From assembly GCA_003971905.1 (NCBI GenBank), contig RSEE01000071.1, forward strand, positions 1-64,000: a DNA stretch of 64,000 nucleotides. Direction: 5' to 3'. A model generated the notes under the pieces. The model worked only from the letters and a program-made list of their open reading frames with translations, was not told the origin of the DNA and searched no databases. Shown here piece after piece: positions 22,104-33,178 of the stretch (position 1 is the first letter of the stretch; every line of letters begins with the position of its first letter). Source of the DNA: Moniliella sp. 'wahieum' (Eukaryota; Basidiomycota; Moniliellomycetes; Moniliellales; Moniliellaceae). The translations under genes were made by a program, and so were the position numbers.

Positions 22104-22190
22104 GGGTTCGTGGTGTAGTGGTATCATGCCTCTTTAGGGTCTTATTTCGACTCGTAGAGGTGGTCCTCGGTTCGATCCCGGGCGGACCCC
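22104..22190 (+). tRNA. tRNA-Pro(AGG) with 15-nt intron
   Basis: The acceptor stem GGGTTCG (22104-22110) pairs with CGGACCC (22183-22189), with discriminator C at 22190. The D-arm is GTGTAGTGGTATC. The anticodon stem CCTCT (22129-22133) pairs with AGAGG (22156-22160). The loop reads TTAGGG, then an intron at the canonical site after position 37 (22140-22154), then T. The anticodon AGG is at 22136-22138. The T-arm is CTCGG-TTCGATC-CCGGG. Four T residues immediately follow (22191-22194) as an RNA polymerase III terminator. All stems form with only G-U wobbles. Confidence 0.95.
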
Positions 22191-22194
22191 TTTT
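22191..22194 (+). terminator. RNA polymerase III T-run terminator
   Basis: TTTT lies directly after the discriminator base of the tRNA-Pro gene. Confidence 0.75.
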
Positions 22195-23462
22195 GGCCCT
22201 TAAGGGTATTTTTGACCCCCCCATCGGAGAGGGAACGATATCTGAGATTGTTCTCAGAAGACAGTGATATGCCCTCCAACGACATCATCGGCCGTGAGCG
22301 CGAGCGAATAGACTTCGCTAGCACTTGGCTGGCCACAAGATTTGCAACGCACTGTCCGCCACGCGGTAGCAAACCAGAATAGCGTGCGCCACTGTAATAT
22401 TTGCCGTGGCAGACCCTGAAAAATTAGCTTAAATTGCCGTTCCTGAAACCCGGCTGGAGGCTGCGCTGGAGGGGATGGCAATTAAATGACGGGGCAGGAC
22501 AAAGAGCATGTGGAGCGCCGCGTGTGGCGTCCAGACCAAACAAGTGTATCTATTTGTGCTGGCGGCGGCGCGCGTTACGCGTTATGTTACGACCAAGACC
22601 TAAGACCTAAACCCTAAACCCCGATCCCTTGGGAAACGGACACGCTTGGAATGGGTGAAATTTTCCGAGTAGGATGGCCGAGGCCTTACTGCACCACTCC
22701 TGTCTCAGATCTCACTCTGCGCGCACTCCGCAAAGACGATACGGAAGATCTTTGCAGTATGTAGGCCGCGGCAGTGCACAAGACTGCAAATTTCACACCG
22801 CATGGGCTGGCAATACAATCCCTACTGCAAATCCAGCCATTCGTAACAGCTGTGGGGACTCAGCAGTGGCCTAAGGCCGACATATCTCTCCAACACGTTT
22901 TTGCGGGGCTACTACCATGCATGAGAGGGTCTCATTGATCCCATCGAGGATGAGCGACGATCGATGAAAAAGGTAGACCAGGGTGGTATGCACCACCGGA
23001 GGTCTGGTCTTAAAGTCGCGGGCCAAGGCGAAAACACACCCCTCCTATCATGGCTGTCTGTGATCCGCAGATTGACGTGGTTGGCTCTCCTCAGTGTGGC
23101 GCTAAGTGTTACATCTGTTAGAATCGAACCCAAAGTTAGTTGAAAGCGGGGAAGAGGTAAGGACTTGGCTTAAACCAGTAACAGATAGTTAAGATCGTGT
23201 CTTGTAGATTAAAAGCGTGCCTGAGACCAGGCATACAACAAAAGCAGTGAGACCTGCATAGAATCGGGCCTCCTAACACGCTCCGTCCCCTCCTTCGTAA
23301 CGCTTAGCTCACACTCTCGCCACCCCATCCAGTCATCTTCTGGTGCATTTGTTGGCCTACTATTCAGCTCCAGCTTTCTCTCAACGCCACCACCTTTGCT
23401 ACCTCTTTTTCCTCGGCACCACCGCCGGCCCCACCCCCTGGGCATTCGTACAGACCTCTGCC
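22195..23462. other. intergenic / upstream region
   Basis: This contains an internal telomere-like motif (cctaagacctaaaccctaaacccc, about 22599-22621) and no recognisable gene. The last 200 bases before 23463 are pyrimidine-rich, as is common for fungal promoters. Confidence 0.4.
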
Positions 23463-24981
23463 ATGAGTTTGACCCAGATCATCGCATCCAATCCCACTTG
23501 GCCCGCCATCCCAGGCCAAGGTCCTTGGGCTGGCCTGCCGCCTGAGCTGCAGCCTGTTTTCAAGAAGATGGAGGACGAAATCTTCCTCGGCAGCCTAAGT
23601 TGGTGGATCAACCTGGTAGCGATTGGTGCGATTGGCTTCAATTTTCTATGCTGCTTGCCTTCCGACGTCAGGGTGATCTGGTGGCCCGAGATCCAACGTT
23701 GCATTCTACATTTTACCACTTCCTATCCTTCGACAGGGCAGCAATCCACCGCCCCGTCAGTAAGAAAATGGTTCACCTCCGCCCCTTCTCTACATGGCTC
23801 CTGCCTCGACCGATCATTGTGTGTCATTTTCTGCTTCGTCTCATTGTCCTGCCATACGTGGCGGCCATTGCCAACTACTACCGCCTTCCCGCTTCGTGCA
23901 ACGGTGCGCTGCACGCCTCGTTGTTTGTGCTTGGATTCGCAGCCGTGCTGGGCCAAATGCTTTGACCATTCGGTGTCTGTCGTCCTGCCGTTCCCTTTCG
24001 GGCCATAGGGTTCTCGCCTTGGCGCTATGGGCGACCAACATTTTCCTCCTTGTGCTGTGGACGTTATTGCCTTTCAGACCAACACCAAATCGTACGGCTC
24101 TTTCTCTTTCGTTCGTTGTGTTTTAGTGATCACCTTCTGACCATTCCATTTTTCAGGTATCCCGCCCCTCTGCCGATGGGCTTCCGTTCTGGGTTCAAGT
24201 GTGGTGAGCTGACTGACAGCAAGTGGATGGGGGTCACGGCGTACACGGTTACCTTTGTTCAAGACACTGTCATCTTTGTTGCCAGCATTTTAGCCATCTC
24301 GGAAGCAGGAGGAGTGGCGTACACAACTCCCCGTCCGATGGGGTTGCACCACATTCATATCTTTTTCCAGACACTGTGGATCGGCGTACAAAATGCGGTT
24401 GCTAGCATCTTTGCTACCTCTAGTAGCCCGGATCACAATGAAAGGATGGGCCGATCGGCAGTGTCCAATGCGTTCATTTACGACAGTTTGCGCATCGTGC
24501 TGATTTCCTGGGTTCTTGAGATTACTGGGGCTGGGTTCAACATTGCGTATGTGCTTGTGCCCAAGTCGCCCGATCTGTTGCGCACGTCATGGGTGCTGCC
24601 GCTGCACGCGATTATCAGCATGGTGGTATGTCGGTTCTCAACCGTTCCCGCTCTCTGCACTACGCTGCTACTGGTGTGGGAGGTATGGGCGAATCTGGAT
24701 TTGGCCGTGGCGCAAGCGGCCCAGGGGTATCCAAGCAAAACGATTGCGACCCACAACAGCGCGGTGGGGAGCACGGGTGCGAGGATCCCACGGTGGGGGC
24801 TAACGCTACGGTGCCAGCCGTTGGCCTGGATGCCCAAGAAGCTTTTGCCTCTTACCACATGCCTGTGATAGTGGAGGACATGCACACCTTCCCAACCATC
24901 AGCCTGGCGCCAGCCCTCACGCCTACCAACAACATGGAAAGCACAAAGGAGGAGGATGGATTGTATCTCTCGGTACCGTAG
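23463..24981 (+). CDS. multi-pass membrane protein, family not named
   Basis: The ATG at 23463 begins a soluble segment (PGQGPWAGLPPELQPVFKKM) followed by a first membrane helix (WWINLVAIGAIGFNFLCCL). Further hydrophobic helices are encoded at about 23815-23960 (PIIVCHFLLRLIVLPYVAAI; LHASLFVLGFAAVLGQML), 24010-24060, 24240-24300 (TVTFVQDTVIFVASILAIS), 24480-24560 and 24585-24630. Introns are likely near 23668, 23965, 24090-24157 and 24627. The C-terminal tail is hydrophilic and ends LYLSVP-stop at 24981. The layout resembles uncharacterised seven-helix-type proteins that I associate with basidiomycetes. That is a general impression, not a match. No transport or receptor motif was seen. Confidence 0.6.
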
Positions 24982-27812
24982 GCGCCGCGCCTACCCTCTC
25001 GGTTTCCCCGCATTTCTTCGCTTTTCATTATCACGTCTTCTGCTATCTTCAAGATACCGAGGAGAGTGGTCTCGGTCATATGACTCCTTAATACGCCACT
25101 GGCAAGTGACATGGGTACTGCAAATTGCTCGTCGCCGAGGAGCCAAGGACGTTTCGCACTCCAACTATCCCGCACCTATGGAGTAGCCCGAGGCCGTATG
25201 GAATGGGCTACATCATCCATTCTTTTGTATCTGTTTTTTTGCTCTTATACCGACCAAACAACAAGGTTCCGATACGCTAGAAACATGCTGGCCCCCCATA
25301 ATCTCAATCTGTTGATGCATGAAGTAAAAAGTAAACCTCGCTCCTTTGCCTGTAGGGCGTTTGTTGACACAATGGAGGCATACATCACACAAGACCATAG
25401 CGCCTGCCAACCCACGCGCGGATGGAGGCCTTCGGCCGATACTCTCTCCCATTCTCCTGCTTCTTCCTTGCGTTCGTTACACTCGGACGTATCAAGCGGA
25501 AACGGGTTTCGAGTGATTCTGCAGCCCCGTACTTCCCTGCTCTCGGTAGCTGAAAGATGAGGGGAAACCGTTTCCCTCAACGATTATTAAGATCCACGGC
25601 GGGCCGAATCCCTCGTTCGTTCCTACCACAACGAGATGCCATGCTCACAGTCAAAGCGCACCCACCCACTCAGTTTTACGTCTCTTCTGTCAAACTGGCA
25701 AGGAGAGAAGAGGAAATTCGGCAGTTCCCATATCGCCATAGGATGGGACAGAGGTGAGCTTCATGATTGCTACAAAAAAAGTACATTGTGCTGCGAACCG
25801 CCGATGGTGACGAGTCAATGCCCGGCACACGACGCGACGGTACGGGATCAAAGCGTACAAGAAGGGATCGGCACCGATTGCGGGGCAGCTGGGCGATACA
25901 GTGCTGTAGAATGTCGATAATGGGCAACCATTCGCAAGGGAATCATGGCGATAATGGGATTGGAGTGTACACGTTGGACACCATTGGGCTTTTGACGACT
26001 GGACCCCGAACGCGAACCCGGGCAAGCGGCAGACGTGTCGTGGAGGGAAGGAACAGACCATGCACATTTTGTCCATCGGCAAGCGCAACCATCAATGTCG
26101 ACGAGTCCAAGTCTGATTGGGGGAGCGAACCAGCTGATCAACACTGCCAAGGGCTCATTGCGTAGCAGTCGTGTGGCGATAGGTGGCGGCCCGAGGTGAT
26201 CATAGCGGTCGTAGCGGTCGTCGTGGCGGTCGTAGTTGGCGTGGGGCAAACTAGAATTCGAATACACCTGTCACATCTCTCCTTGCATGCAATGGGTGGC
26301 GCCAGGAGGGGGCGATTGGCGGACACAGACAGGGGCTCGACCTGAACGTTCAAATCCATGCATGATGTATGATGCATGATGGGGACGAGGGGTAGCCGGT
26401 AGGGTTAGAATGTGCCGCGGTAGATGGGTGATAAAAGCGCTGATCGATCATCCTGGCAAGCCACGGTGTGTCGCAGTCGGGTGGATGCGCGCGAGTGCCC
26501 CCACGCCAGCGACTCACTAGTTGACGCGTGACGCGTGACGCGTGGAGGCTTGGCTGCCAGGCTGCCCCCCCCCCCTATGCCGCCTCAGCGCCTCTCCACC
26601 CGGTGACCGAACTGCGGTGTGCTGCGTCCTGCCCGGGCCAAGTCCTGTGCGCTCGGCTTGGGCACTGCCACTGCGGCGGTTGTGGGGCAGGGGGTGCGTG
26701 GGGGGAGGGTCGGGGCGAGCGGTGAAGCGGTGCCGGCCGGTGAGCGCTAGTGGGTCCCGGGCACGGCCGACACTGGGCAGGTGGGTTCCCTTGCGGTGGA
26801 GGCACTCCGCCGGTGTGCCAGCGCTCCGGGTGCGCAGCACGGGGCGGCTGCGTGCTGGTAAAGTGTGCGGGCAGCTAGGAACTCCAGACGCGATGGTGGC
26901 TGCTGGCAACCAGCATATCGCATCCCGCACCTGCTTAGCAACCGCGACCGGGAACAAGGAAAAGGTTGGACCCGACGCGCGGCACAGCGCGTGGAACACT
27001 GGTCAGGTGCGGCGGGCGAGGCTGGGCGACGCGTGGCCGCCGCGCCCGGCGGGGAGCTCGATGGGGCATCATGCATCATGCATCGGTGCCTCATCGCTGC
27101 GCTGCACTGGCTCCACGCATCCGCTGCATGCCCCTGACACGTGACATGTGACATGTGACATGTGACAGGCGGCTGGCGCGCACGCAGCAGGGGCCAGTGC
27201 TGCGCCCAAGCCCCGGCAGGCCCAGGCGGCAGGCTCAGCCTCGCATCTCTCTATCTGCCCGCGGATCGGGTCTGGCCCACCACCACACCACTGCTGGCTG
27301 TCTGGCGTGGCTCACCGCTCGCCTCTCTACACCACGTCCACTGCCCTGCCCAGCAAGTACGTCTGCTCTGCGCCCCTGCCCTCTCCGCTTGGCCACCCTT
27401 CCCGTGCTACTGCGGTCGCCCCTGCGCATGTTGCTGCTGCTTCTGTTGCTCCTGCTGCCGCCATCGCCGCCACCGCCTCATCTTGTTCAGCTGCCCTCGC
27501 CTGCATCCAGCAGCTACCTTCTCCCTTGTCTGGATGGACGGCCAAGGCGGACAGATGGATAGATGCGCACCCGGCCATTGGCATTGCAGTGCAGGGGCGA
27601 CAACAGTGGTGGCAGTACTCAGTGCAGTGCACTTTTCGTCGCATCAGATCCAGTGGACTGCGCCTTGGCTGTCACTCGCCTTGTTTGTTTTTTTTCCCTC
27701 TGTTTACTAACCCCTTTCCCCTTTGTCTGCAGATCCCCCCTCTTCCCCTCCTCCCTCATCTTTTCCTTCATCCCCAACCCTTTTCCTGTGGGTGTAAGCA
27801 CACGTGAGCAAG
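24982..27812. other. long intergenic region with heptamer repeats
   Basis: No recognised gene. Arrays are acgcgtg at 26521-26543 and gtgacat at 27135-27168. The final 450 bases (27360-27812) are C/T-rich and probably hold the promoter and leader of the casein kinase gene. Confidence 0.45.
27135..27168. repeat. (GTGACAT)n heptamer array
   Basis: There are about five units of 7 bp (tgacacg, tgacatg repeated), the same family as those at 10003-10037. Confidence 0.85.
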
Positions 27813-28893
27813 ATGGATCTTCGTGTCGGAGGCAAGTTCCGCATTGGCAAGAAGATTGGCTCCGGCTCGTTTGGTGACATTTACCTTGGTATCAATATCA
27901 TCTCGGGCGAGGAGGTGGCAATTAAGCTGGAATCGATGAAGGCCAAACACCCGCAGCTGGAGTACGAGGCCAAGGTGTACAAGTCGCGGTGGCGGAGGGG
28001 TGTATCGTTTGTGCGCTGGTATGGGCGAAGAGTGCGACTACAGGGCGATGGTGATTGACCTACTGGGTCCGTCGCTGGGGATCTGTTCAACTTTTGCCGG
28101 CGCAAGTTTAGCCTCAAGACGGTGCTGCTCTTGGCGGATCAGATGATCTCGCGGATCGAGTATGTGCATTCGCGCCACTTTATCCACCGCGACATCAAGC
28201 CGACAACTTCCTCATGGGCATTGGCAAGCGCGGCAACCAAGTCAACATATTGACTTTGGCTTGGCCAAGAAGTACCGGGATCCCAAGTCTCACCTCCACA
28301 TCCCTTACCGTGAGAACAAGAACTTGACTGGCACCGCGCGCTACACGTCGATCAACACGCACCTTGGAGTTGAGCAGTCGCGTCGGGACGATCTCGAGTC
28401 GCTTGGGTACGTGCTGATGTATTTCCTCCGCGGCAGCCTGCCCTGGCAGGGGCTCAAGGCAGCGACCAAGAAGCAGAAGTACGACCGGATCATGGAGAAG
28501 AAGATGACGACGCCGACGGAAGTTGTGCCGTGGCTACCCCTCCGAGACGGCCGTGTACTCAACTACTGCCGTTCGCTTCGGTTTGACGACAAGCCCGACT
28601 ACAGCTATCTGCGCAAACTGTTCCGGGACCTGTTTGTGCGGGAGGAGTACCAATACGACTATGTTTTTGATTGGTCCATCCAACAGCAGCGCACCAAGGA
28701 AGAACGTCACGCTTCTCCGCGTGCCGATGCTGCCGCGGCTGCCGCTACGCTACCCCGCCGCCCGCTGGCGGCAGACGAGGCGGCGCATGCACCCCGCCGT
28801 CCGGACAATGCTCCTTTTGACCGGCCCGAGTACCTTAACCCCCTCCTTTCTTCCTTCTTCTCTCCCCCTTCAAGCTTCATTCTCCTTGTTTGA
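27813..28893 (+). CDS. casein kinase 1 (CK1, HRR25/HHP-type) Ser/Thr kinase
   Basis: CK1 enzymes phosphorylate acidic or pre-phosphorylated substrates in DNA repair, trafficking and clock or ribosome-assembly pathways. The start at 27813 gives [20 protein letters not shown], the Gly-rich loop, then VAIKLES with the ATP-binding Lys. Catalytic HRDIKP is at about 28185 and [11 protein letters not shown] at about 28253. The CK1 signature [15 protein letters not shown] follows. The kinase core closes at [10 protein letters not shown] near 28685, followed by an Ala/Arg/Pro-rich tail. The tail's end is uncertain: a possible intron donor (GTACCT, about 28829) precedes the stop at 28893. At least four one-base deletions (near 28016, 28078, 28200 and 28247) break this very conserved core; sequencing error is the likeliest cause. 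Confidence 0.95.
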
Positions 28894-30303
28894 GTCACCT
28901 GGTCGCTCTTGTGCTGGGGCATTTCTGTTCATGCCGCGCGCCGACGCGCAGGCTCCCACGCGCCGCCGCCACGTCCTTTGTCCTAGTCCTAACCTGCTCG
29001 CGGCGTTGACGCAGCCACAGCCTGTTGCGCCAGGCCAGATTGGCACGCACCCTGGACTTTCCCCGATGTTCGATTCCCTCATTCCTCAAGCCGATTGCTC
29101 CGTCCTCCTTCTTCACTGCCAGGGGGAACGGGCCGTCGGAGGGAGGGCGCTGCGCTGGGCTCGCTCTCCTTCCGTCCTGTGCTGTGCTGTGCTGTGCCGC
29201 CTTGCGCTGTGCTGCGTTTCCAACCCACCCTACTCTACTGTTCCAGCCTGGTCTCGGTCGTTCGTTTGTGTCGTGCGCTCGGGGACGGCAATGTATGCAT
29301 TTTCGTTGGGCTTTGAGCGGAAAGCTACGAGGCAGCAAGGGAAGCGCCCGCGGGCGAGGTGGGAGAGAGATGTATTTAGGAGGCATGCTTGCGACAGACC
29401 CCGCTGTAGTCCCAGGAAGCTGGAAGCACGTTCTCAAGTTGTCGTCCTTGGAGCTTGGCAAGGCACAGCGGGCGCTGCTGGGGCACGTGGGGGCGAATGC
29501 AGGCGAACACAAGAGAGACTGTGCATACGTAATGGATCATCGGCGACATGGCCCCATCGCGTAATCGGCAAGCGGCGAATCGCGTGACAAGGTGCGGGCG
29601 TACGTAGGGCATGTGATGCTGCCCAGGCAGTGCTGCTCCACCCGGCTCGGGCAAATGGAATTGCACCGACTGGAGAAGGACAGATCCCGGGTGCCGCCGA
29701 GGGACGGAAGTTTTGGGCAGCCAAGGCGCCCAGGGCGGCAACCTTCGTGGCTTGAATTTTTGAAGCTTCAAATCCAGCCTCAGTTCCAGCGTCACGCGTC
29801 AAGCGTCAAGCGTCAAGCGTCAAGCGTCAAGCTTCCCTTGGCGGATTTTTCCCAGTGTGGGAGCTCTGCGCTTCACCTTCACGTGCGCTTCACTTGCGGT
29901 AGCGAGCGCCTGCTTCCCGCACCACACCACCGCCCGCCCTTTGGCGCTCCCTGTGCGTGCGTGTCCACCAGCTGCGATGGCCATGCCGCTCGTCGGGATG
30001 CGTGTGCTGCCTTGCGCCGCGCCCGCGCTCACCCTCACGCTCCGCGCGTCGCGCTCACCACCCGCCACATGGCCACCACTCCCTGCCGGCCCGAGCCAAC
30101 CCACAGCCGCCGCCAGGAAAGCAGCGTGGTGCTCACTGGCGCGTCCCATGCCCCAGCCCAGGCCTCAGTCCATGCGAATGTCCATGCCCAAGCCCAACCG
30201 CAAACCCACGCCCCACCCCCGCCCAATCCCCCGCCCAATCCCCCGCCAATCCCCCGCCCAATCCCAATCCCCAGCCCACTCTGATCTTGCTGCTGCCGTC
30301 GAC
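28894..30303. other. intergenic region with CGTCAAG repeat
   Basis: The last part of the CK1 tail might extend to about 29090 if the intron noted there is real. Otherwise no gene was recognised. A (CGTCAAG)n array occupies 29795-29831, and imperfect cccgcccaatc repeats lie at 30219-30270. Confidence 0.4.
29795..29831. repeat. (CGTCAAG)n heptamer array
   Basis: Five perfect 7-bp units in tandem follow a degenerate copy (gtcacg). Confidence 0.9.
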
Positions 30304-31305
30304 ATGCAGGCGGCGGCGGAAGAGCACGAGTATGCGTCGCGCCTGATTGCTGCTCGGACGGGGCTGCCGCACCGGTGGGCGGTGATGGTGGTAGCGTTGG
30401 CGGTCAAGGCGTTTTCCAAAACCTGTTGCCCTCAATTTGAAGTGGAAGGTGTGGAGCGGTTTCTGGCCTTGCTGCGTGACCCGGTGCGGGGCAGAGGGTC
30501 GAGGGATTTTGACGTTTGCCAATCACATTTCTACGTTTGACGAGCCGTTGATCTGGGCCTCGATGCCGCTCCGGTCGTTCCTGACGCCGTCGACGACGCG
30601 GTGGACGTTAGGTGCGCGCGATGTGATTTTTACCTCGCCCTTCCTCACGCGCTTCTTCACTGCGGGCCAGGTGGTGCCGACGAACCGTGGACAAGGCATC
30701 TTCCACGCGCGCTGGACGAAGGGATTGATCTGTTGCAACAAGGTCATTGGGTCCACATTTTCCCCGAGGGCTATGTCAACCTGTCTACGCAGATGTACCT
30801 GCGGCGGTTCAAGTGGGGCATTTCGCGTCTGCTGCTCGAGGCGAGCGGGTGCGAACGCCCAACGGGCAGCGCTAGCGCTAGCGCTGCGCCCATCGTACTG
30901 CCATCTGGATCTCGGGCTTTGACCGCATCATGCCCGAGCAACGTACTTGGCCCCGCTGGCTGCCCCGCTCCGGCGCCAAGATCAAGATTACGTTTGGAGC
31001 GCCGATCGAGGCCGAGGAGGTGGAAGCGTACCGTGCCGCCTATGCCGGTGGAGCGTTACCCGTCTTGCCCTCTACGCATCCCATTCCCGATCCTACTTTC
31101 TTCCCCCGCGCCCGGACCATCCCACTACCGACTTTACCCCCATTCAGCCCACTCGCGCCCGCCCTCGCCGCAAGCCAAGATACCCTGCAAAGCAGGCGGC
31201 CCGCTCGGCCCTGGCTGCGTTTTTGCGCACAAGCTCGCTGCGCTCGGCGCCGAGGTACGCCTGGCGGCAGGCGAAAAGGGCCCGGCCAGCTGGCCCATCG
31301 GATAG
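30304..31305 (+). CDS. TAZ1: tafazzin-like phospholipid acyltransferase
   Basis: Tafazzin transfers acyl groups between phospholipids and lysophospholipids and remodels cardiolipin in mitochondrial membranes. Visible motifs are KTCCPQFEVEGVERFLALL, then the catalytic HX4D site in FANHISTFDEPLIW (about 30520), RDVIFTSPFLTRFFTAGQVV, GIDLLQQGHWVHIFPEGYVN (about 30715) with the FPEG substrate-binding motif, RFKWGISRLLLEA, and PRSGAKIKITFGAPIEAEEV (about 30970). The last residues read LAALGAEVRLAAGEKGPASW with a stop at 31303-31305. The usual DDP after the catalytic His is DEP here. Three frame breaks (near 30505, 30740 and 30905) and possibly one intron in the C-terminal third split the protein. 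The ATG at 30304 fits the reading frame but an earlier start is possible. Confidence 0.85.
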
Positions 31306-31408
31306 GTCGGTACAAGGACGTACCCTGTCCAAGTCGTAGCTTGCTTTTGCGCTCGCCTCGGCGCTTGCCTGCCATGCCCGCCATGCTCATGCTCATGCCA
31401 TGCGCAAG

Positions 31409-31452
31409 CGAATGCGAATGCAAATGCAAATGCATAAATGAAATGCGAATGC
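31409..31452. repeat. AATGCR hexamer repeats
   Basis: Tandem aatgcg/aatgca/aatgaa units follow shorter atgctc repeats at 31382-31397. Confidence 0.75.
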
Positions 31453-31532
31453 GATACCTTGCTCCTCCCCGCAATCCTATCTATCCTTTATGGCGTGCTG
31501 CTTTTCTCTTTTTTTCAGCCGGCGATGACTAC

Positions 31533-32987
31533 CTACAGACACGCTGCCTGGCTCAATGAATCGATTAATACCGTCGCCATGGCCTGCGACCACGGCTGCT
31601 GGGAACGACCAAACGGCCCATCCCTCCGGGGCCGTAGGGGCGCACCACCCCCAACGGGGTAGGCCGCGCTCTTTGAACGGGTCCGGGTCCAGGTCCGGGC
31701 CCGGGCCCGGGTGCAGCCCCCGCGCGACTTGGATCGGCAGTCGGGATGGCATGCGACCAAGCGAGTGGGTAAGAAGGGTGCGTGGACAGGGGTGGTGCGC
31801 CAGGCACGCCGGTTCGGTCCCAGTTTCCGCCGCGCGATACCGCCGACCGTACGGGGTAGCAGTAGTAGACGCAGGAGCGATGGGTGTAGCCGATGTAGTC
31901 GCCGGTGCAGGCGCTGTCGAGGTAGGCGGCGTGGCGGTGACAAGGGGGTAGGTAGGTACTGCGCGAGAAGGCAGTGCGAGCGCGGCCTTCGTTCCACTTG
32001 CTGGGCTGCGGTGCGGAGGTTGTGGCGGATACGAGCATGTTCCTTCCCTCGGGGGCAAAGGTGTTGGGGTTCGTGGGGGGAGTGACTACGCGCTGCCACG
32101 CTCGTTCCAGCGCGCTGTGAACGGCAGGCGAGCCCAGTACCTGCTCGAGCGAGGGGGAGGGCACGTCGCTGGGCAAACCATCCCTCGCGATGCAAGTCGG
32201 CGCGCAAGTCGGCCTCGTGCGCTTGGAACGCTTGGAACAGCTCGCGTCGCAGCTGGTCAAAGTGACCTGCTTGCTTGAACCGCGGTACGTCAGCTCATCT
32301 ACTGCTCTCGCACGAATGGGGAGGTGGGAAGGGGACGTACTCTAGCATCACCTCTTCTGCTGTTAGGGGGCAATCGTCCCCCGTATCCAGGACAGACTGT
32401 TCCTGCCGTAACAGAGCACGGCGCTCTCCCGCTGTTTATGTTGGAGGAGCCCGTCGTGAACTGGCATACGCGCTTGCGTACGCGCAGAGTCAAGTTCCGA
32501 TGGTGCGGGGGGATGCTCTGCTTGCCGGTTTTCCCGGGACGGGGCAGAGGGAGCAGCCGCACGATCGGGCAGAAGTGCCTCCTTTGCACGGGGGGGAAGA
32601 CCCGGCTTTGCGCCTCCTCAGCAGGTGCGCGCACACGATCCTCCTGCCGCCCCTCGTTGGGTCCAGGGCGCACCGGCACGCCTGACTCGCGCTCTTCTCG
32701 TGCCGTGTGGGGTAGGATCTGGCGGGCCGCGCCATCAGGGCCGGGACCGGGCGGATGGCTAGGATGCAGCGATTTCCCACATCCGGATGAGACGGGAGGA
32801 TACCTGCCCTTCTTCCCAACCATGGATGCCGTCCGATGGTGTGCGCCCGCGTGCGTCGGCTCGGTCGGGCGCTCGGGCACGGGCGTGCGGGTGGGCAGGT
32901 TGTCGTGCTCACCGTCGGGGGGGATTCCAGCTCGCCCTCTTCGTGCTCGGAGATGGTGGGGGTGGGGGGGAGGCGCGGGGAGGGCAT
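31533..32987 (-). CDS. candidate SHG1/BOD1-domain protein
   Basis: The ATG at 32987 starts a Pro/Ser/Glu-rich region containing EHEEGELESPP. After an uncertain middle with several frame choices, the minus strand encodes QAGHFDQLRRELFQAFQAHE at about 32265-32205, which resembles the core of the BOD1/SHG1 domain (FDxLRRxxLxxFQ) found in the COMPASS histone-methyltransferase subunit Shg1. Further coding-like sequence (SALERAWQRVVTPP, YLPPCHRHAAYLDS) runs on toward about 31800, and the end is uncertain. It is divergent from ULA1 with only about 190 bp between the starts. The family call rests on one short block, so treat it as a hypothesis. Confidence 0.35.
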
Positions 32988-33178
32988 AGCGGCCGCGGTG
33001 GGGGGGCAGAGCGCCGGAGGGATGGCGGTGGTGGTGGTGCGGCCTGGGCGAGATGGCGGAGGGTTGAAAGTTGCAGGCGGCGTGAGTGTTAGCCTCACCG
33101 CCTCGCTGGCCCAGCGACGGCGGAGTGACTTACCACCCGCTCTGCTCGCCACCCCGCCCACCACCCCGCCTGCCGCGA
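32988..33178. promoter_or_regulatory. putative bidirectional promoter
   Basis: A 191-bp GC-rich interval separates the divergent start codons of the SHG1-like candidate and ULA1. No TATA box is visible. Confidence 0.3.

Noticed and set aside
28523-29587. 354-codon open frame overlapping the CK1 3' end
   Set aside because: Its first part is CK1 read out of frame and the rest has no recognisable protein character, apart from a possible CK1 tail exon.
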